Assembly: GCA_005791855.1 (NCBI GenBank) | Contig: SXUH01000444.1 | Location: 1-9,283, forward strand | Length of the DNA: 9,283 bases | Direction of reading: 5' to 3' | Source of the DNA: Bdellovibrionales bacterium | Lineage (GTDB): Bacteria > Bdellovibrionota > Bacteriovoracia > Bacteriovoracales > Bacteriovoracaceae | In this document: piece by piece, positions 6,141 to 9,283 of the stretch | Layout: each line of letters opens with the position of its first letter | How positions within the stretch are numbered: the stretch's first letter is position 1 | Notes under the pieces: model-generated | What the model was told of the DNA's origin: nothing | Databases searched by the model: none | The model's input: the letters and a program-made list of their open reading frames with translations, nothing else | Made by a program: the position numbers and the translations under genes

Positions 6141-6157
6141 CTTAACACTTCCTTAAC
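6141..6157. promoter_or_regulatory. Direct repeat of CTTAAC with 11-bp period, possible PhoB/PhoP-type operator
   Basis: CTTAAC occurs at 6141-6146 and again at 6152-6157. Written as TTAACA-N5-TTAACT, it has the spacing of binding sites for OmpR/PhoB-family regulators, and the half-site resembles the Bacillus PhoP box TTAACA. It lies about 60-75 bp upstream of the predicted transcription start of the 5604-6056 gene, a usual activator position, and just downstream of the CHAD gene stop. Two half-sites only, so chance is possible. Confidence 0.3.
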
Positions 6158-6193
6158 TCAGATTGGTAAGATTTACAGACGCCAAAGAGGGCC

Positions 6194-6928
6194 TCACTTC
6201 GAGGCGGCGGCGGCCTTGAGTGCCTTCAGGGTCTCGAGGGCTTGTTTCCGAGCACTTGGCATGTCCTTGAACGCCTTGATGAACTGACTCTTCCGTCGGA
6301 GCTCGACCGCCGGATGTGGGCCATGGAGCTCGAGGAAGAGGTCGAGGTCGTTGAGCTTCCCGAGGACGTCCTGGTAGCGCTTGAGCTTCGGCTCCAGAAG
6401 GCCCATCCCCTCGCTCAGGTAGCGGACCTTCTTGATGAGGATGCGAAGGTCGTGCAGCTCCTTGAGGTGGTTGAAGCCCCCGGAGACTTTCTGCTCGAGC
6501 TTCTTGATCAAACCCTTCGGCTCCAGGGCCGCCTCGTCCAGCTCCCGCGCGGCGGCCGAGAGGGTCTGGAGGATCTCGCCGAGGGTCCTCTTCTGGAGCA
6601 CCTTCTCCACTCCCTTCCGGAGGCCTTCGCGCTTGCGCTTGAGCTCCTTGCGGTCGAGGTCGAACTTCTTGGCCAGGGCGATGGCCACGTCGACGTCCCG
6701 CAGGTACCCCAGCTCCTTCCAGATCTTCGCCAGCTCCAGTCGCTGCTCCTCGGAGAGCACCGGGGCGCGGTTCCGGTCCAGGACCTCGAGGATCGTCCGC
6801 AGGCGGCGGAGGCCGACCCGGAGCTTGTAGATGCGCTTCTTCGTGGTCCGCTCCCGGAGCTTCCCCAGGGTCTCCTGGCACCGGCGAACCTGCTCTCCGA
6901 AGTACTCCTTCAGGACCGCGCTCTTCAT
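6194..6928 (-). CDS. Stand-alone CHAD domain protein, probable polyphosphate binding
   Basis: A 244-residue, Lys/Arg-rich, all-helical protein. The two CHAD half-repeats are visible. The first has IYKLRVGLRRLRTILEVLD (33-51) and LGYLRDVDVAI (73-83); the second has LHDLRILIKKVRYLSEGMG (158-176) and LGKLNDLDLFLE (189-200). CHAD domains are known to bind inorganic polyphosphate through a basic channel. The usual first-repeat histidine (IHxxRV) is Tyr34 here, while H159 is kept in the second. There is no CYTH triphosphatase domain and no signal peptide. The ATG follows the arginase stop with no gap (TAAATG), so translation is probably coupled; the internal GGAAGA of the arginase gene can serve as ribosome binding site. 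No clear terminator follows. Confidence 0.93.
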   Translation of the reverse strand: MKSAVLKEYFGEQVRRCQETLGKLRERTTKKRIYKLRVGLRRLRTILEVLDRNRAPVLSEEQRLELAKIWKELGYLRDVDVAIALAKKFDLDRKELKRKREGLRKGVEKVLQKRTLGEILQTLSAAARELDEAALEPKGLIKKLEQKVSGGFNHLKELHDLRILIKKVRYLSEGMGLLEPKLKRYQDVLGKLNDLDLFLELHGPHPAVELRRKSQFIKAFKDMPSARKQALETLKALKAAAASK

Positions 6929-7882
6929 TTAGATGACGTCTTCCAGGCTGAGGTACATCGGGACGTACGGCGCCGACTGCGGCGGGTAGGAGAAGAGCTG
7001 CTTGAGGGTGGTGCGGAGGAAGGTCAGGATGACCTCGCCCGAAGCCTCGACCTCTTCCCGGGAGCCGATGAGCGGATTGAACTCCACGAGGTCCATGCTC
7101 CGGAGCCTTCCGGTTTCGGCGAGGAGGCCGCCGAGGAGGAAGATCTCCTCGAGCCTTGGCCCTTCGGCGACGATGGTCCCGGTGGCCTTGATGTCCCTCC
7201 GGTCGAAGAGGTCGACGTCGAGGCTCAGGTGGATGGGCTTGGTCCCGAACGGGTCGGCCCGGTGGAGGGCCATCTCCATGAGTTCCTGGGTGCCGAAGAG
7301 GTTGATCTCCTTCGAGGAGAAGTACTGGATCTGCAGGTCTTCGATGATCCGCTCCTCCTCCGGGTCGAGGTCCCGGGGGCCGAAGAAGATGAGGTTCTTC
7401 GGGAGGAGCTTGTGGGTGAGCCAGCCGAAGTCCTTGTCCCGGGCGATCCCCAGGAGGAACGACAGCGGCATGCCGTGGAAGTTCTTACTCAGGGAGCTCT
7501 CCGGCGTGTTGATGTCTCCGTGAGCGTCGGCCCACACGACGACCGTCTCCGGATTCTGCCGGAGCAGTCCGTGGACGGTCCCGAGGCCCAGGCCATGGTC
7601 GCCCCCGACGTTCAGGAGGAAGCTCGTGCGGAGGTCGAGCCCGGCGACGGCGTCACTGATGCCGTGGTTGATCTCGCTGCAGAACTTCTTGTTCTTGATC
7701 AGAGCGCCGGCGTCCGCCTTCTGCTTGAACGGCATCTGGAGGGTCTTCACCGGATCGACCGGACTGATCTCCGAGAGGATGTCAGCAAGGCCCTGCGCCT
7801 TCAGGTAACTGTAGGCGAAGCGGACTCCGTAGTTGTCCTGTCCGAAGTCGAAGGGGATGCCGAAGAGTTTAATCTTATTCAT
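6929..7882 (-). CDS. Arginase-family ureohydrolase
   Basis: A 317-residue enzyme of the binuclear manganese ureohydrolase family. All six metal ligands are present: H96 in GGDHGLGLGT, D119, H121 and D123 in WADAHGDINTP, and D222 and D224 in SLDVDLFD. The substrate loop SLSKNFHGMPLS (130-141) parallels the arginase TSGNxHG loop with Ser, Asn and His kept, and GPRDLDPEE (168-176) parallels the arginase GLRDVDPGE stretch. This favours arginine hydrolysis to ornithine and urea over agmatine or formiminoglutamate. Unusual points are GGDHG for the common GGDHS, and FDRRDIKATGT where most members have DPxxAPGTG, so catalysis should not be taken for granted. Starts at ATG 7882 with GAGG 7 nt upstream. 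It forms a two-gene unit with the CHAD gene. Confidence 0.93.
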   Translation of the reverse strand: MNKIKLFGIPFDFGQDNYGVRFAYSYLKAQGLADILSEISPVDPVKTLQMPFKQKADAGALIKNKKFCSEINHGISDAVAGLDLRTSFLLNVGGDHGLGLGTVHGLLRQNPETVVVWADAHGDINTPESSLSKNFHGMPLSFLLGIARDKDFGWLTHKLLPKNLIFFGPRDLDPEEERIIEDLQIQYFSSKEINLFGTQELMEMALHRADPFGTKPIHLSLDVDLFDRRDIKATGTIVAEGPRLEEIFLLGGLLAETGRLRSMDLVEFNPLIGSREEVEASGEVILTFLRTTLKQLFSYPPQSAPYVPMYLSLEDVI

Positions 7883-7998
7883 GGTTCAGCCTCGCCCCAT
7901 TGTAGTCCAATCCCTCCGGTCTTTCTGTCAGGGTTCTGTGAGCCTTCGGTGAGCGCTCGCCTAACCCGACCTGGACGGTCAAGGGCTCGGCAGCGGCG
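7883..7998 (-). promoter_or_regulatory. Upstream region of the arginase-CHAD operon
   Basis: This non-coding gap must hold the promoter of the arginase gene because a strong terminator precedes it. TACAAT (7904-7899, minus) is a good -10 hexamer, but it lies only 16 nt before the ATG and the nearest -35-like CTGACA is 21 nt away, so the promoter call is weak. GTGAGC is repeated at 7938-7943 and 7949-7954 with an 11-bp period, and the second copy joins a GAGCGCTC palindrome (7951-7958); these could be operator sequence. Confidence 0.3.
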
Positions 7999-8027
7999 AA
8001 AAAAAAAGGGCCACCCGGAGGTGGCCC
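7999..8027 (-). terminator. Intrinsic terminator of the Arg/Tyr-rich exported protein gene
   Basis: On the minus strand GGGCCACC pairs perfectly with GGTGGCCC (8027-8008, 4-nt loop) and is followed by nine T (8007-7999). It lies 24 nt after the stop of the gene at 8051-8521 and separates it from the arginase operon. Confidence 0.95.
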
Positions 8028-8050
8028 ATGCTTAGCAATTCTCGGAGCGA

Positions 8051-8521
8051 CTAGTACCAGCCGAGCGCGTCTCGACAGTCGTAGCTCGAGGCGAAGGACG
8101 CTTCGCGGAAGCCTCTCTCGTCGTACATGTCCGCGCCGTCGCAGTAGTCACCGTAGTTCCGGATGTCCCGGAGAGCGTCTACGCAGTCGTAGCGGTTGTA
8201 GAAGTCGTGGATCCGTCGGCCGTTCAGGCGGAGGGTTCCGTAGTCGCAGGTGTGGCCGAAGACTCGGTTGTCGTAGTAGTACATTCTCCGGTTCTGGAGA
8301 CGGATGCGGCGGTTCCCGTAGTGGTACCGGGGGCCCACGACGATGGTCCCGCGGCCTCTGCCGGCGTCGATGCCGATGCCGATCCGGATGTCCCCGCGAG
8401 GTCGGTCGTAGCGGTCACGGTCGTAGCGGTCGTTCCGATCGATGCGTCCGCCGCGGCGGCCCTGGGCGAAGGCTTCGAAAGACAAGAGGACGGCGAAGAG
8501 GGCTAGAAGGGTAAGTCTCAT
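8051..8521 (-). CDS. Small exported Arg/Tyr/Asp-rich protein with four cysteines
   Basis: A 156-residue protein of unknown function. It has a signal peptide (MRLTLLALFAVLLSFEAFA, cut near 19-20). A low-complexity Arg/Asp/Tyr segment follows (about 21-44, NDRYDRDRYDRPRGD), then a glycine-alternating beta-like stretch (IRIGIGIDAGRGRGTIVVG, 45-63) and a C-terminal region with four cysteines (C92, C113, C127, C149). YDCVDALRD (111-119) and YDCRDALGWY (147-156) look like two copies of a small repeat, so paired disulfides are plausible. Starts at ATG 8521 with GGAGT upstream; its own terminator lies at 7999-8027 and it appears monocistronic. The composition suggests a secreted or envelope-associated basic protein, perhaps binding polyanions; this is a guess. 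Confidence 0.85.
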   Translation of the reverse strand: MRLTLLALFAVLLSFEAFAQGRRGGRIDRNDRYDRDRYDRPRGDIRIGIGIDAGRGRGTIVVGPRYHYGNRRIRLQNRRMYYYDNRVFGHTCDYGTLRLNGRRIHDFYNRYDCVDALRDIRNYGDYCDGADMYDERGFREASFASSYDCRDALGWY

Positions 8522-8621
8522 TGGTCACTCCGTTGGTTGAGGTCGTGCCGAGATTTTTACCCCAGTTTCAAAGTCGGAGGTTTGGATTTGTAAAGAAATG
8601 TGAAGATTTTATAGGCCCAAT
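8522..8621 (-). promoter_or_regulatory. AT-rich gap upstream of the exported Arg/Tyr-rich protein gene
   Basis: About 100 nt of non-coding sequence, much richer in A and T than its neighbours. It contains -10-like TATAAA (8613-8608, minus) and TAAAAAT stretches and a TTTACA -35-like hexamer, but no pair with good spacing, so I cannot place the promoter. No terminator hairpin is visible after the glyoxalase stop at 8622. Confidence 0.3.
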
Positions 8622-9002
8622 TTATCTCTGGATGAGCTCGATCTTATAACCATCGGGATCCTCGATGAAGGCGATGACCGTCGTTCCGTGCTTCATCGGG
8701 CCCGGCTCCCGGACCACCTTCCCTCCCCGGGCCCGCACCTTCTCGCAGGTGCCCCGGATGTCTTCGGTCCCGAGGGCGATGTGTCCGTAGGCCGTGCCGA
8801 GCGTGTAGGAGGTCGTCCCCCAGTTGTGGGTGAGTTCGATGCACGGGTCGTCCTTGGACGTCCCGTAGCCCAGGAACGCCAGGGTGAACTTCCCCTCCGG
8901 GTAGTCGGTGCGGGAGATGAGGTTCATGCCGAGGACGTCTCGGTAGAAGGAGATGGACGCGTCCAGGTCGGTGACCCGGATCATGGTGTGGAGGTACTTT
9001 AT
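8622..9002 (-). CDS. gloA: Lactoylglutathione lyase (glyoxalase I), apparent ATA start
   Basis: This enzyme converts the methylglyoxal-glutathione hemithioacetal to S-lactoylglutathione. The 126-residue product is a short, Ni-type glyoxalase I close to E. coli GloA (135 aa): IKYLHTMIRVTDLDASI, CIELTHNWG, LGTAYGHIAL, EDPDGYKIELI. Counting from the ATA codon at 9002-9000, the metal ligands are H5, E56, H74 and E122, the same numbers as in E. coli GloA, so this ATA stands where Met1 should be. GGAG lies 5 nt upstream, and ATA overlaps the TAA stop of the preceding gene by 4 nt (ATAA). The first in-frame ATG (8984-8982) would drop H5 and has no ribosome binding site. The long in-frame ATG at 9194 would add 64 residues that only mirror the other gene. 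Confidence 0.9.
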   Translation of the reverse strand: MKYLHTMIRVTDLDASISFYRDVLGMNLISRTDYPEGKFTLAFLGYGTSKDDPCIELTHNWGTTSYTLGTAYGHIALGTEDIRGTCEKVRARGGKVVREPGPMKHGTTVIAFIEDPDGYKIELIQR

Positions 9003-9283
9003 AGGAGCTCCGGATCCTTGAAGTTGATCCGCACGTCGTCGAAGTGGTCTTCGATGCGGTCGCTCGGTAGCTCGCCCCGGTACTTCGTGCCCATGAGGAT
9101 GTCCATCATGGGGTAGACGATGCAGAAGTTGTAGCGGTTCATGAGCTTCGGATTGTGGTGGGCGATGTGGTGGGTGCGCATGTACCGCATCCACGCGAAG
9201 TTCCGGATGAGCGGATGGTCCGCCGGCAGGTGGCTCCCCCAGTGGAAGACTTCGTAGAGGAGGAAGTAGATGGCGCCGCAGGC
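8999..9283 (-). CDS. Fatty acid hydroxylase / sterol desaturase family protein, C-terminal part
   Basis: The last 94 residues of a protein whose 5' part lies beyond the window; the reading frame is open to position 9283, so ATG codons at 9190 and 9181 are internal. Two histidine clusters of the di-iron membrane hydroxylase family are visible: FHWGSH (HxxxH) near residues 14-18 of the visible part and THHIAHHNP (HxxHH). They are followed by NFCIVYPMMDILMGTKY, which matches the family's usual final motif of aromatic residue, hydrophobic run, D, then GT. Such enzymes hydroxylate or desaturate lipids in the membrane; the substrate is not predictable. The gene ends in TAA overlapping the gloA start by 4 nt, so the two form an operon. 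Confidence 0.88.
   Translation of the reverse strand, partial: ACGAIYFLLYEVFHWGSHLPADHPLIRNFAWMRYMRTHHIAHHNPKLMNRYNFCIVYPMMDILMGTKYRGELPSDRIEDHFDDVRINFKDPELL
9008..9011 (-). promoter_or_regulatory. Ribosome binding site supporting the ATA start of gloA
   Basis: GGAG on the minus strand ends 5 nt before ATA at 9002, a normal spacing. AAGGA (9019-9015) lies further upstream. No comparable purine run precedes the next in-frame ATG at 8984. This site therefore decides the start call for the glyoxalase gene. Confidence 0.7.

Noticed and set aside
6242..8035. Open frame of 597 codons on the plus strand
   Set aside because: It lies antisense across the CHAD and arginase genes, its Glu/Leu/Asp/Val-heavy composition is typical of a shadow frame in GC-rich DNA, and it runs through the strong terminator hairpin at 7999-8027.
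9003..9194. 64-residue N-terminal extension of glyoxalase I from ATG 9194
   Set aside because: The extension is a His/Pro/Arg-rich frame-shifted reading of the fatty acid hydroxylase gene and has no counterpart in known glyoxalases.
1..9283. CRISPR arrays, insertion sequences, tRNA or rRNA genes
   Set aside because: No regularly spaced repeats, transposase reading frames, terminal inverted repeats or recognisable RNA gene sequence were seen; nearly all DNA is accounted for by the listed genes.

Overview
The window is GC-rich (about 60% or more by eye) and tightly packed. It encodes exported proteins with signal peptides, a short Ni-type glyoxalase I and a probable outer- or inner-membrane protein, so it comes from a Gram-negative bacterium. 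The membrane protein at 4938-5504 resembles short proteins I recall being annotated as P13-type porins in Bdellovibrio relatives. That makes a Bdellovibrionota-like host a reasonable but unproven guess. I see no mobile element, CRISPR array, tRNA or rRNA.

Left part (1-4897): a signalling locus. On the minus strand, reading right to left, it runs: a double-domain KaiC-like ATPase (2142-3641), a receiver-only response regulator (1793-2155), a second double-domain KaiC-like ATPase (191-1771), then another response regulator that leaves the window (1-194). Each ATPase gene overlaps the receiver gene after it (14 nt and 4 nt), so the locus looks like a duplicated ATPase-receiver module. A soluble histidine kinase with an RsbRD-like N-terminal region (3764-4897) is transcribed divergently. 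The intergenic region carries a sigma-54-like -24/-12 element facing the ATPase operon and a small inverted repeat beside the kinase start. No kaiA- or kaiB-like gene is present. The simplest model is phosphorelay from the kinase to the receivers, with the KaiC-like hexamers acting through or on them.

Middle part (4898-6193): the membrane protein gene on the plus strand and an exported protein of unknown function on the minus strand converge on a bidirectional terminator (5503-5540). Upstream of the exported-protein gene is a candidate sigma-70 promoter, with an 11-bp-period TTAAC direct repeat further upstream.

Right part (6194-9283), all minus strand: an arginase-family enzyme followed with no gap by a stand-alone CHAD protein (probable polyphosphate binding); a small exported Arg/Tyr-rich, four-cysteine protein with a strong terminator; and a fatty acid hydroxylase-family gene (partial) overlapping a glyoxalase I gene by 4 nt. 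The glyoxalase gene appears to start with ATA: the junction reads ATAA where ATGA would be expected, and numbering from ATA puts all four metal ligands at the same residue numbers as in E. coli GloA.
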